A stretch of DNA of 64,000 bases from NCBI GenBank assembly GCA_022425485.1, contig JAKMFL010000010.1, forward strand, positions 1 to 64,000, written 5' to 3'. This DNA is from Alphaproteobacteria bacterium (GTDB taxonomy: Bacteria > Pseudomonadota > Alphaproteobacteria > Puniceispirillales > Puniceispirillaceae). Below are positions 54,556 through 63,704 of the stretch, piece by piece. The position numbers were made by a program, and so were the translations under genes. The notes beneath the pieces were generated by a model. The model made no database searches, was not told the DNA's origin, and saw nothing but the letters and a program-made list of their open reading frames with translations. How positions within the stretch are numbered: position 1 is the stretch's first letter; every line of letters starts with the position of its first letter.

Positions 54556-56085
54556 TCAACCGGGGGTAATATTTTCCAAAAACGCACGGCTTTGTGCGGT
54601 GATTTGGTGTTTTTTCTCGGCCGACATTTTATCCCAACTTCGGTAAATCATGCCAAGGCGAGGATTTGTCCGAAGTTTATCTTCATGACGGCTAAGGAAG
54701 TCCCAATACAAATACCCGAACGGGCAAGCCCGGTCACCATTTTTCTCTTTCGGGCTATATTTACACCCCGAACAATAATCCGACATCCGATCAATATAGG
54801 CACTGCCTGCGGCATAGGGCTTGCTGGCCAGAATACCGCCATCTGCGAAGAGCACCATGCCAGAGACATTTGGCAGTTCTACCCATTCATAAGCATCTGC
54901 ATATACTGAAAGATACCAGTGATTAACGGCATCTGGGGATAGGCCAGCCAGCAACGAGAAATTACCAATAACCATTAAGCGCTGAATATGATGGGCATAG
55001 GCATGACGCTGGGTCTCGCTAAAGCATTGATGCAAGCAGTTCATGTCTGTTTGTGCGGTCCAGAAAAATTCAGGCAGGTCACGCTCTGCTTGCAGAAAAT
55101 TTAAGGTTTTGTATTCTGGCATTTTCAGCCAGTATAAGCCGCGAACAAATTCACGCCAGCCTAGGATCTGGCGAACAAACCCTTCTACCGAATTTAACGG
55201 GGCGAGCCCTTTATTATAGGCCTCAACCGCTGCATCTACTGCTTGCATTGGGCTAAGCAGGCCACAATTTAAATAAAAGCCAATATGGGAATGGAACATA
55301 AAGGGCTCGCCTGTGCGCATCGCATCTTGATAGGTGCCGAAATGCGCTAGCCTCTCAGTAATAAATTGGTCTAGCACTTGGCGTGCCTGTGCATGTGTTA
55401 CAGCAAAGAAAAAGGGTTCTAGATCGCCATAGTGATGGGCAAATTCTGTTTCTACCAGCTGGCATACTTCGGTGGTGATATCATCTCGCTCGAAATGGGT
55501 CGGCGCAGGGACGGAAACGCTGCTATCTGGCGGTTTTCGGTTATCACTATCATAATTCCATTGCCCGCCAATAGGCTTATCATCTTGCATCAAAATTCCG
55601 GTTTTGCGGCGTAATTCGCGGTAGAAAAATTCCATCCGCAACTGCTTACGCCCCTCTGCCCAAGCCGAAAATTCATCAAGGTTGCAATAAAATCGGTCAT
55701 CATCATGTATTTCTACTGAAAAACCTGCACTATTCTGCCAGTCTTTTAGCATCTGCAAGACGCGGTATTCAGAAGGGTGGGTTACAATTACGCGGCTTAA
55801 TTGATGGCGGCTAAGGGCGCGTTCTGCTTCGCCTGTGAAATGGTGTGTATTGCGCTCATCATCTAGTTTTACGTAATCTACGTTCCAGCCAGCCTGACCA
55901 AGGGCTTTGGCAAAATGACGCATGGCAGAGAACAAAAAAGCAATTTTTTTCTTATGATGCTGAACATAGCTAGCTTCCTCGCGTAATTCAGCTAGCAAAA
56001 CGACATCTGTTTCTTTGGAGCCTGCTTTCAGGGCGGGAATATCAAAGCTGAGTTGATCGCCCATAATAAGGATTAATGCGCTCAT
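54556..56085 (-). CDS. Iron-sulfur (6-4) photolyase, PhrB/FeS-BCP type
   Basis: The 509-residue flavoprotein is of the deoxyribodipyrimidine photolyase-related family that carries a [4Fe-4S] cluster. The four cluster cysteines fall at 350, 438, 441 and 454 (NCLHQC, DYCSGCKYS, RACPFGYL), the same numbers as I recall for Agrobacterium PhrB, a (6-4) photoproduct repair enzyme. N-terminal ALILIMGDQLSFD is the antenna-domain start. It overlaps the upstream CPD photolyase gene by four bases (ATGA). Confidence 0.93.
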   Translation of the reverse strand: MSALILIMGDQLSFDIPALKAGSKETDVVLLAELREEASYVQHHKKKIAFLFSAMRHFAKALGQAGWNVDYVKLDDERNTHHFTGEAERALSRHQLSRVIVTHPSEYRVLQMLKDWQNSAGFSVEIHDDDRFYCNLDEFSAWAEGRKQLRMEFFYRELRRKTGILMQDDKPIGGQWNYDSDNRKPPDSSVSVPAPTHFERDDITTEVCQLVETEFAHHYGDLEPFFFAVTHAQARQVLDQFITERLAHFGTYQDAMRTGEPFMFHSHIGFYLNCGLLSPMQAVDAAVEAYNKGLAPLNSVEGFVRQILGWREFVRGLYWLKMPEYKTLNFLQAERDLPEFFWTAQTDMNCLHQCFSETQRHAYAHHIQRLMVIGNFSLLAGLSPDAVNHWYLSVYADAYEWVELPNVSGMVLFADGGILASKPYAAGSAYIDRMSDYCSGCKYSPKEKNGDRACPFGYLYWDFLSRHEDKLRTNPRLGMIYRSWDKMSAEKKHQITAQSRAFLENITPG

Positions 56086-57512
56086 ATTTTGCTCTTTGGT
56101 AAATCTGCAAATGCATCTAGCGCGCGCTGGCGTGAGGCTTTCACCTCAACAATTGGCTGGGGATAGTTTTGGCCAAGCTGAACGCCTGCACGCCTCAAAA
56201 CATCCTTTGGTGCATCCCACGGATTAAATAAAAATTTGTTTGGCATATCTTGCAATTCAGGGACAAATCTTCGGGTATAAGTCCCATCGGGGTCAAATTT
56301 CTGCCCTTGCGTTACTGGATTAAATACGCGGAAATACGGCGCTGCATCCGCGCCGCATCCAGCAATCCATTGCCAGCCAGCACTGTTATTAGCGCGGTCT
56401 GCATCAAACAGGCAATCCCAGAACCACGCCTCGCCATGATGCCAATGCAGCAGCAGATTTTTAACTAAGAAAGAGCCAACAATCATACGAACGCGGTTAT
56501 GCATATATCCTGTTTGATAAAGCTCGCGCATCGCGGCGTCTACAATCGGATACCCTGTTTGGCCGCGCTGCCACCTTTTTAAATGTTCCGAATCTTCGGC
56601 CCAGCCAAAGCTTGCAAACCGCTTTTGTAGGGGGTTTGTTTTCATATCTGGGTTGAAATGCAGCAAGCTATAGGAAAATTCGCGCCACCCCAGCTCGGAA
56701 CGGAAGATATCTAGCTGTTTATCTTCAGGGCTTTTGTTTTTGCCAGCTTCATGCCACGCCTGATGCGCAGATATCTGACCAAACCGCAGATAAGGAGAAA
56801 GCCGGGAGACATTTGTTCTAGCAGGGAAGTTGCGGCCATCCACATAGTCATTGATGCCGTCATTACTAGATGCAGCTGCAAAGGCTTGCAAGCGGGCATG
56901 GCCGCCTTTTTCACTAATATTCCAATCTTTGGTGATGTTTGTTTGCCAGTCTGCCCCACCTAGCAGGCGCAGCGCCTCTAGCGGCAAGGCATTATGAGAG
57001 ATTATCGGCGCATGGTCTAATGCAGGCGCAGCTAGCGGTATCCGCGGCGGCTGGGCATTTAAACATCCGCGCCTGTAAAAGGGGGTAAAAACTTTGTAAG
57101 GCGTGCCATCTTGTTTGGTTATTTCTTCTGGCTCCCACAGTAAATTTCCGCTTATCACACTGGCTGATTTTCCTTGTGCGGCGAGTATTTCTCTGATTTC
57201 AGAATCTGTTTTAACGCCAGCTTGATGGTATCGCCGGGTCATGGTTAGCATTTTTGCATCTAATGCGCCCATCAATTCAGGCAGGATATCGATCGCGCAG
57301 CCCTTATAAAGGAGCAAATTTCCGTCCAACTGCTGATTAAGGGCAGATAGGCTATGATGCAGCCAAACCTGTGCTGCGCCCCCTAACGCTGAAGCGGCTT
57401 CATCTTCTTCTAAAATATAGACATAAGCAGTCTTTGCACTTTGGCTGGCATGGTTAAGGGCTGGGTTATCGCTAAGGCGCAAATCATCACGGAACCAATG
57501 CAAAACAGTCAT
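56082..57512 (-). CDS. phrA: Class I CPD deoxyribodipyrimidine photolyase
   Basis: The 476-residue enzyme uses blue light to split cyclobutane pyrimidine dimers. It has VLHWFRDDLRLSDNPAL at the start and the FAD-binding C-terminal part with GYPIVDAAMRELYQTGYMHNR, WHHGEAWFWDCLFDADRANN, GWQWIAGCGADAAPYFRVFNP and QGQKFDPDG. The ATG at 57512 is preferred over a TTG nine bases upstream. Together with the overlapping (6-4) photolyase gene it would cover both main UV lesions. Confidence 0.95.
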   Translation of the reverse strand: MTVLHWFRDDLRLSDNPALNHASQSAKTAYVYILEEDEAASALGGAAQVWLHHSLSALNQQLDGNLLLYKGCAIDILPELMGALDAKMLTMTRRYHQAGVKTDSEIREILAAQGKSASVISGNLLWEPEEITKQDGTPYKVFTPFYRRGCLNAQPPRIPLAAPALDHAPIISHNALPLEALRLLGGADWQTNITKDWNISEKGGHARLQAFAAASSNDGINDYVDGRNFPARTNVSRLSPYLRFGQISAHQAWHEAGKNKSPEDKQLDIFRSELGWREFSYSLLHFNPDMKTNPLQKRFASFGWAEDSEHLKRWQRGQTGYPIVDAAMRELYQTGYMHNRVRMIVGSFLVKNLLLHWHHGEAWFWDCLFDADRANNSAGWQWIAGCGADAAPYFRVFNPVTQGQKFDPDGTYTRRFVPELQDMPNKFLFNPWDAPKDVLRRAGVQLGQNYPQPIVEVKASRQRALDAFADLPKSKI

Positions 57513-57635
57513 TAAGGGCAATATCCAATTTATCCGAGGGGTGTGCGCAGCAAAACTACGCCTCTCGCAGCAAACAAAGGCTGCCCTTTATATTCGAAAA
57601 TTAGAGCGGAGTGGATTGCCCGTATCGCAGGAAAA

Positions 57636-58061
57636 CTATTGGTACTCGTTCAGGTTTTTTAAGATATCCAGAACCTTACCTATTCGCGTATCAAACAGCC
57701 CACTATCTTGTTTCTTGCCAGCGTTATGTCCCCAAACAGGGCCAGGCCATGCCGCATCGCCTATATGGCGGGCAAGGATATGAAAATGAAATTGACTAAC
57801 CATATTTCCAAGTGCGCCGATATTTATTTTATCAGCCTTTTCAATGCTTTTTAAAGCTTTGCTGAAAATATTGGTAAGGGTAGAAATATCCTGTTGTTCG
57901 GTGTTGCGCAGTTCATGCCACTCGCAAATATCCTTCCGCTTGGGGATCAATAGAAGCCAGAAAAAGCGATTATCCTTTACCAACCTAATCTGCAAACTTT
58001 GATATTCTGCGATAAATAAACTGTCTTTTTCCAGCTGGGGATGAAGGGTAGTGTTAGACAT
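57636..58061 (-). CDS. HIT-domain protein
   Basis: The 141-residue protein is a histidine-triad nucleotide-binding protein. The triad region reads NMVSQFHFHILARH, with Gln in place of the first histidine, and continues with DAAWPGPVWG, a form common in alphaproteobacterial HIT proteins. The N terminus includes LIPKRKDICEWHEL. Such proteins cleave nucleotide-linked phosphoramidates or dinucleoside polyphosphates. It is upstream of the photolyase genes on the same strand and separated by about 120 bases. Confidence 0.85.
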   Translation of the reverse strand: MSNTTLHPQLEKDSLFIAEYQSLQIRLVKDNRFFWLLLIPKRKDICEWHELRNTEQQDISTLTNIFSKALKSIEKADKINIGALGNMVSQFHFHILARHIGDAAWPGPVWGHNAGKKQDSGLFDTRIGKVLDILKNLNEYQ

Positions 58062-58169
58062 TATTCATGTATCTCCTCTTCACTCTATAAAAAACCTTTA
58101 TAAAATTCTTTACAAAGGTTTTCTTTGGTGTTTTGCTATTTTGAACGAACTGGCTGTTCGCTTTTTTTG

Positions 58170-58270
58170 GATATAGCCAAGTTTGGGGAGGACACGCCAC
58201 GCTTTGACGTGGCGAAATAAAATAAATAATAATCTTTTCATTAAATCCGCCATTTTGGCGGATTTTTTTT
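58170..58270 (+). ncRNA. Candidate Hfq-type small RNA
   Basis: In the 340-base gap before the SAF-domain gene there is, in order, a purine-rich segment (GGGGAGGA), a perfect seven-base hairpin (58195-58214, CGCCACG/CGTGGCG, loop CTTTGA), an A/U-rich single-stranded stretch of about 28 bases, and a strong terminator. That order is typical of small RNAs that bind Hfq. The 5' end is not defined and I found no convincing promoter. It could instead be a terminated leader of the downstream gene. Confidence 0.45.
58243..58270 (+). terminator. Rho-independent terminator
   Basis: AAATCCGCC and GGCGGATTT form a perfect nine-base stem with an ATTTT loop, followed by a T run. No plus-strand protein gene ends nearby, since the genes on the left are on the other strand, so it must end an RNA transcribed within this gap. 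Confidence 0.85.
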
Positions 58271-58401
58271 AATAATTTTTTTAAAACTGTTTGTTGATTT
58301 CATTGGTTTTTCTGCCACTATTTATAAGAATAGCTGCCAAGATATATTTTTCAGCAGCTCTATTTTGGATGTGTTTGTTTAAGAAATGTTAGGCGTATCA
58401 T
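58271..58401. other. AT-rich leader of SAF-domain gene
   Basis: This stretch holds no gene. It is AT-rich and contains one further hairpin, AGCTGC (58332-58337) with GCAGCT (58354-58359). The promoter of the downstream gene is expected here but no clear elements were seen. Confidence 0.4.
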
Positions 58402-59796
58402 ATGAATTTTGATCATTTTTTCCCTGTATCTAAAAAGCAGAAAGTTACCGCTGGCCTTGTGGGTGCTGGTCAGTTTGGCGCCTCGCTTATCAATCAGGCA
58501 ACCTTAATGCCGATGTTGGATGTACCTTTTTTGTGTGATCTTAATATAGAGCTTGCCAAAAAAGCGTTTTCAGATGCAGGCGTTGCAGAAGAAGACATCT
58601 TTTATGCTGATAATAAAAAAGCAGCCCTTAGCGCCTTTGAGCTGGGAAAAAAAGTTATTACCGATGATTATCGCCTCGTTTGTGAATTGCCAGCCGATAT
58701 TATTGTTGAAGCTACAGGACAGCCAGAGGCCGCCGCTTCTATTGCTTATCTTGCGCTAACCAGCGGCTATCATGTTGCGATGGTAACCAAGGAGGCCGAT
58801 AGTGTCGTTGGCCCTTATCTAAGCCGTATAGCTTCTCAGAACGGTAAATTTATTACCCCCGTAGATGGGGATCAGCCGAGTTTGCTTATCGGTTTGATGT
58901 CATGGGCAGGTTTGCTTGGTTTGGATATATTGGCGGCGGGTAAATCTAGTGAATATGATTTTATCTATTATCCAGAGCGCGATATTGTTAGCTGGCGCGG
59001 GCATGAAAAACACCTGCCAGATTTTAAAGATGCATGGGCTATGGGGGATGATATCCAAGCCAAGCTGGAAATGCGTGCCAGATTATTAGATGGATTTCCC
59101 CAACGCACGGTTCCTGACTTATGCGAAATGGGCATTGTCTGTAACCATACTGGCCTGTTGCCTGATGTTGCAGATTTTCATGCCCCGCACGCAAGGGTGG
59201 GCGAAGTTGCTGATATTTTCAGCCCGCGTTCCAGAGGCGGTATTGTGGCATCATCTGGCCGGGTAGATGTGTTTAACTGTCTGCGCCGCGCAGATGAGCA
59301 GAGTTTTGCTGGCGGCGTTTATGTGGTGGTTGATTGCAAAGGCGAGGAAAGCTGGAAAATCTTAAAAGAAAAGGGGATTCCGATGCATAAAGATGGTCGC
59401 TCTGCCCTGCTTTATAATCCCTCGCATCTTTTGGGAGTGGAAGCGCCGATATCGCTACTCTCAACGGTATTGCTTGAAAAGCCGTCTGGAGCCATAACCC
59501 TTGAACATCATGTTGATCTGCATGCCTGTACCACCAAAGCTTGGAAAAAAGGGCAGCACTTGCGCATTACCGACCAGCATCATCATGAGGTAGATGGCCT
59601 AAAGCCGTTGTTGCAAGCTGCATCACCAGCCCGTAGTGATAAGCCGCTACCCTATTATATGGCAGCAGGCCAGATGCTTGCCTGTGATGTGCCCGCAGGC
59701 ACTATAATCACGCGTGAAATGATAACCCCGCCAGCAGAATCGCAGCTATTTTCGCTGCGAGATGCGATGGATGCATGGCTTTACCCCGGCACCTAA
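58402..59796 (+). CDS. Homoserine dehydrogenase-like protein with SAF domain
   Basis: The 464-residue protein has an N-terminal Rossmann domain (VTAGLVGAGQFGASLINQA, GxGxxG motif near residue 19), a middle catalytic-like domain resembling homoserine dehydrogenase (EATGQPEAAASIAYLAL, HVAMVTKEADSVVGP), and a C-terminal SAF domain (GQMLACDVPAGTIITREMIT). The combination is known in alphaproteobacterial oxidoreductases of unclear substrate. True homoserine dehydrogenase (Hom) is less likely because there is no ACT domain. It is preceded by the long structured gap at 58.06-58.40 kb. Confidence 0.75.
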   Translation: MNFDHFFPVSKKQKVTAGLVGAGQFGASLINQATLMPMLDVPFLCDLNIELAKKAFSDAGVAEEDIFYADNKKAALSAFELGKKVITDDYRLVCELPADIIVEATGQPEAAASIAYLALTSGYHVAMVTKEADSVVGPYLSRIASQNGKFITPVDGDQPSLLIGLMSWAGLLGLDILAAGKSSEYDFIYYPERDIVSWRGHEKHLPDFKDAWAMGDDIQAKLEMRARLLDGFPQRTVPDLCEMGIVCNHTGLLPDVADFHAPHARVGEVADIFSPRSRGGIVASSGRVDVFNCLRRADEQSFAGGVYVVVDCKGEESWKILKEKGIPMHKDGRSALLYNPSHLLGVEAPISLLSTVLLEKPSGAITLEHHVDLHACTTKAWKKGQHLRITDQHHHEVDGLKPLLQAASPARSDKPLPYYMAAGQMLACDVPAGTIITREMITPPAESQLFSLRDAMDAWLYPGT

Positions 59797-59853
59797 GCCT
59801 GTTTTTTAGGAATCGGGAAATTTATTTAGGGGTATTTGCGGTAATATCGCCCT

Positions 59854-59871
59854 CTGTCATGAAAGCTTCAT
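59854..59871 (+). promoter_or_regulatory. PHO-box-like PhoB site upstream of ppk
   Basis: CTGTCAT-GAAA-GCTTCAT matches the two-repeat, 11-base-period PHO box: the first half is exact and the second shares TCAT with the consensus CTGTCAT. It lies 118 bases before the ppk start. By analogy, PhoB would activate ppk-ppx under phosphate shortage. Confidence 0.45.
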
Positions 59872-59925
59872 CTGAATATGGTGGGATGAAGGAGTCATTT
59901 GGGCTATTGTCTGTTACACACTAAT

Positions 59926-59955
59926 ACGATCAGGCACGATTAGGCACGATCAGGT
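59926..59955. repeat. Three 10-bp tandem repeats in ppk leader
   Basis: Units ACGATCAGGC, ACGATTAGGC and ACGATCAGGT follow each other directly between the PHO-box-like site and the ppk start. They differ at single positions. It is a short slippage-prone array in an untranslated leader. Confidence 0.9.
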
Positions 59956-59988
59956 TTCAGATTTTTTAATGAGAGTTTCGGTAAAACA

Positions 59989-62118
59989 GTGACAACAACA
60001 CAATCCCTTTTAGATGGTGAAAATAAAAGCCGTTATTTTGACCGCGAGTTGTCATGGTTATCCTTTAATGAGCGGGTTTTGTGGCAGGCAAAATCAGAGG
60101 CTAATCCGATAGGCGAAAAGCTTCGCTTTATTTCTATTTCAGCGTCAAATTTAGATGAATTTTTGATGGTGCGTCTGGCAGGTATGTATCAGCTACAAAT
60201 GCGCGGCTATCACCGGATGCCAGAAACAGATGCCCAGATATCTGGATTGCTGGAGGCTATCGAAGCCAAAGTGACATATCTGCTTTCGGAACAACAAAAA
60301 GCAGAAAAGCAGGTTTTAAGCCAGTTGGCAGAGAATCATTGCGATATTTGTGACGTTTCAGATTTAACAGCAGAACAACTAAACTGGCTAGAAGAGTGGT
60401 ATGAAAAAAACCTCCTTCTGCTGCTTTCCCCTACAACCATAGACCCGCGCCACCCCTTTCCCTTTATCCAAAATAAGGGGCAGGGGTTGCTAATAGAAAT
60501 GGCTAATCATCAGAAAAAAGCGCAAAAAGTGGTTATCCTGCTGCCCCTGAACACGCCGCGTTTCATCGCTGTGCCAGCCGAAAATAATAGGGCACAGGAT
60601 GCGCTAAAATTTGTACCTGCTGAAACAGCTATCATGGCTTTTCTGGATAAGATTTATCCAGATTTTAACGTAAAGCAAAGCGGCATGTTTCGTTTATTGC
60701 GAGATTCAGATGTAGAAATTGATGATGAAGCTGCTGATCTGGTTAGCCAGTTTGAAACTGCGTTACGCAAGCGTCGGCGCGGCAATGTTGTCTCTCTTAT
60801 TATCTCTGATGGATTGTCAAAATCATCTCGTAACTTTCTGAAAACACAATTTAATCTTAGTGAAACGCAGATTTTTGTTAGCTCTGGCTTGGTAGGGGCG
60901 GGCGATTTGAGCGAAATTGTAAGCCGGCTGCCTTCAGCTCTATTATATCCAGAATACACCCCGCGTTTTCCCCAGCGTATTGTGGATTTTAAGGGCGATT
61001 GTTTTGCTTCTATCCGCAATAAGGATATTATTGTTCACCACCCTTATGAGAGTTTTGATGTGGTGGTGCGGTTTTTGGAACAGGCGGCGCGTGACCCAGA
61101 TGTGCTTGCTATCCGTCAGACCCTTTATCGTACCTCGCCGCAATCGCCAATTGCCAAAGCCTTGGTGGAAGCAGCTGAGAATGGTAAGACGGTCATGGCG
61201 CTTATTGAGCTAAAGGCCCGGTTTGATGAAGAAAACAATATTCAATTAGCACGGATGCTAGAGCGTGCTGGCGCGCAGGTAGCCTATGGTATTGCTGATC
61301 TTAAAGTGCATTCTAAATTGACCCATATTACACGGCGTGAAAGCGGTAAACTTGCATCTTATGTGCATTGCGGTACGGGCAATTATCACCCTATCACCGC
61401 AAAAATATACACCGATTTATCGTTTTTTACCTGTGATGAAAAACTATGTTCAGAGATTTGGCAGGTTTTTAATTTTCTGACCAGCTATGTGCCGCCCAAA
61501 AAGATGAGCAAGGTAGTGATGTCGCCAACGCATGCGATAGATTGGCTTTATAGCGCTATCGATACAGAGATTAAAAACGCTGAACAAGGCTTGCCAGCCC
61601 ATATTTGGATAAAAACCAATGCAATTGTTGATAAGGGGGTCATTGACTGCCTTTATGAGGCCTCAAACGCTGGCGTTAAAATAGATTTATGTGTGCGCGG
61701 TATCTGCTGTCTTCGCCCACAAGTTACGGGTTTATCAGAAAATATCCGAGTCTGGTCAATAATTGGCCGGTTTTTGGAGCATGGGCGAATTTATGCTTTT
61801 GCCAATGGCGAGGCATTGGGCAAATCTAATACCAAAGTCTTTATTGGCTCTGCCGACCTGATGCCACGTAATCTATATCGACGCGTTGAAGTGTTGGTAC
61901 CTTTAGAAAATAGAACGGTTCGCAAACAAGTTTTAAGTCAGGTGGTGCGTGCCCTTGATCTTGATAAAAGGAACAGCTGGGACTTGCAACCAGACGGCGC
62001 TTATACAAAACTGGAAGCAAGCGAGGATAATCTGCTTTCTGCGCATGAGTATTTTATGCAGAATCCAAGCTTGTCTGGGCAGGGGAGTTTAGCCCCTAAA
62101 ACATCAGACAATAAATAG
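59989..62118 (+). CDS. ppk: Polyphosphate kinase
   Basis: The 709-residue membrane-associated enzyme makes polyphosphate from ATP. It has YFDRELSWLSFNERVL and SISASNLDEFLMVRLAGMYQ at the N terminus, and the phospholipase-D-like catalytic halves with DLKVHSKLTHITRRE (phospho-histidine) and CGTGNYHPITAKIYTD. The start is a GTG at 59989. The following ppx gene lies 20 bases downstream, a standard ppk-ppx pair. A PHO-box-like site upstream suggests phosphate control. Confidence 0.96.
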   Translation: MTTTQSLLDGENKSRYFDRELSWLSFNERVLWQAKSEANPIGEKLRFISISASNLDEFLMVRLAGMYQLQMRGYHRMPETDAQISGLLEAIEAKVTYLLSEQQKAEKQVLSQLAENHCDICDVSDLTAEQLNWLEEWYEKNLLLLLSPTTIDPRHPFPFIQNKGQGLLIEMANHQKKAQKVVILLPLNTPRFIAVPAENNRAQDALKFVPAETAIMAFLDKIYPDFNVKQSGMFRLLRDSDVEIDDEAADLVSQFETALRKRRRGNVVSLIISDGLSKSSRNFLKTQFNLSETQIFVSSGLVGAGDLSEIVSRLPSALLYPEYTPRFPQRIVDFKGDCFASIRNKDIIVHHPYESFDVVVRFLEQAARDPDVLAIRQTLYRTSPQSPIAKALVEAAENGKTVMALIELKARFDEENNIQLARMLERAGAQVAYGIADLKVHSKLTHITRRESGKLASYVHCGTGNYHPITAKIYTDLSFFTCDEKLCSEIWQVFNFLTSYVPPKKMSKVVMSPTHAIDWLYSAIDTEIKNAEQGLPAHIWIKTNAIVDKGVIDCLYEASNAGVKIDLCVRGICCLRPQVTGLSENIRVWSIIGRFLEHGRIYAFANGEALGKSNTKVFIGSADLMPRNLYRRVEVLVPLENRTVRKQVLSQVVRALDLDKRNSWDLQPDGAYTKLEASEDNLLSAHEYFMQNPSLSGQGSLAPKTSDNK

Positions 62119-62138
62119 ACTGGCAGGTTTGTTTGCTA

Positions 62139-63662
62139 ATGGGGGCGGGTTTGAAGCAGGATAAGGCACAACTGTCTGAAGACAGGCATTTGGCGCATGA
62201 TACGCCAACGGCAGCTGTTATTGATATTGGCTCAAACTCAATCCGGCTTGTGGTTTATCGCCGCGACGGAAATTATCCCTTTCCCTTTTTTAACGAGCGC
62301 ATTACCTGTGAGTTGGGGCGCGGTCTGGATATTAGGGGTGAATTAGATCCCGAACGCATTGATGTTGCGTTGCAAGTGCTCGCTAGATTTGGCAAGCTTC
62401 TTGATGCGTTAAAGCCCACTTATGTAAAAATTGCCGCAACCGCAGCGGTACGCCGCGCAAAAAATGGCGATACGTTTTTAAAACCTGCTACCAAAATCTT
62501 GGGGTATCCTGTTGAAATATTGCCAGCTTCAGAAGAAGCGCGTCTGGTCACGCTGGGCCTTACCCGTAATATGCCTATCATCAATGGACTTGTTGTGGAT
62601 TTGGGCGGCGGCAGTATTGAGCTTGTTCTGGTTAAAGATAGCCAAGTTCAGGATTATGTAAGCCTTAATATCGGCCATCTCAGTAGCTTATCTAAAAAAG
62701 AGATCAAGGCACAAGTGAAGGCAGTAGGTTTTCTTTCTGCTGCTAAGGGGCAAATGCTATATGGCATTGGCGGTAGTTTTCGTGCAGTAGGCTCTGCCTT
62801 TATTTCCCGCAGCAATTATCCGCTATTCCTATTGCATGGATTGGTAATCCCGCCCGCGCAATCTAAGGGTTTATTGAAATCTTTAACCGCAGAAGAGCCA
62901 GATCTTGACGGGGTGCCCGCTGGCCGACAAAAAACCATAATGATGGCGGCTCAAATAATTAAAATTGTTAAAAAAACTGCAAGGACAGAAGATTTATTTA
63001 TCAGCGGAACCTCGCTGCGTGACGGGCTAATAGCTGACATTCAACCGGTATTCGCAGAAACCCAAGATCAGCTGTTGATCACCGGGCAGCAAATTGCCTT
63101 ACATACCCAAAGACAGGCTGGTCTTACAGCTAGTCTGGTTGAGCTTTTAATGCCAATTGCCGATTATTTTCGAACCTCAGGTCGGGCAGAAATTGATGGC
63201 CGCAAGCGGAATTTAAAACGCTTGCTGGAAGCCGCGTGCATGTTATCGGATATCTGCTGGAATGAAAGCCCAGATAGGCGGGCGCAATTGGCTGTGGAGC
63301 GGATATTGGCGTTACCTATATTTTCGGTCACGCATAAAGAGCGTGCGTGGCTCGCGCTGGCGATTTATCATCGCTATGTTGGGCTAAGGCCGCATAAGCC
63401 CACGATGGATATATTCACAAAAATTCTATCACGCGCAGAACGGTTTTCAGCCCAAGCCGTTGGTCTTGGTATGCGCTTCGGACACATATTCTGCGGCGGT
63501 GTGCCAGACTATTTGTCCCTGATAACGTTATCGGTAGAAGAGGGAAATCTTGTATGCCATCTGCCCGCCGCAGAACGAACGCTCATGGATACACATTCTG
63601 CACGCCGCCTCAAAGCTTTTGCTAAATGCTGCGGGCTTTCATCACGTTTCGAGACCCAATAG
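62139..63662 (+). CDS. ppx: Exopolyphosphatase Ppx/GppA
   Basis: The 507-residue protein releases phosphate from polyphosphate or converts pppGpp to ppGpp. The Ppx/GppA ASKHA domain has AAVIDIGSNSIRLVVYRRDG, ATAAVRRAKNG, LPASEEARLV and VVDLGGGSIELVLV, followed by an HD-like C-terminal region. The ATG at 62139 is taken, as the TTG six bases upstream is less likely. Pairing with ppk gives opposite reactions in one transcript. Confidence 0.93.
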   Translation: MGAGLKQDKAQLSEDRHLAHDTPTAAVIDIGSNSIRLVVYRRDGNYPFPFFNERITCELGRGLDIRGELDPERIDVALQVLARFGKLLDALKPTYVKIAATAAVRRAKNGDTFLKPATKILGYPVEILPASEEARLVTLGLTRNMPIINGLVVDLGGGSIELVLVKDSQVQDYVSLNIGHLSSLSKKEIKAQVKAVGFLSAAKGQMLYGIGGSFRAVGSAFISRSNYPLFLLHGLVIPPAQSKGLLKSLTAEEPDLDGVPAGRQKTIMMAAQIIKIVKKTARTEDLFISGTSLRDGLIADIQPVFAETQDQLLITGQQIALHTQRQAGLTASLVELLMPIADYFRTSGRAEIDGRKRNLKRLLEAACMLSDICWNESPDRRAQLAVERILALPIFSVTHKERAWLALAIYHRYVGLRPHKPTMDIFTKILSRAERFSAQAVGLGMRFGHIFCGGVPDYLSLITLSVEEGNLVCHLPAAERTLMDTHSARRLKAFAKCCGLSSRFETQ

Positions 63663-63704
63663 CATAAAGCCAGCAGCATAAAAAAGATTTAAACCTCTTT
63701 CAGA

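Noticed and set aside
58141-58170. GAACGAAC...GTTC as an alphaproteobacterial LexA box
   Set aside because: The repeats are not GAAC or GTTC direct repeats with seven-base spacing; it is a weak 5-base hairpin followed by T's.
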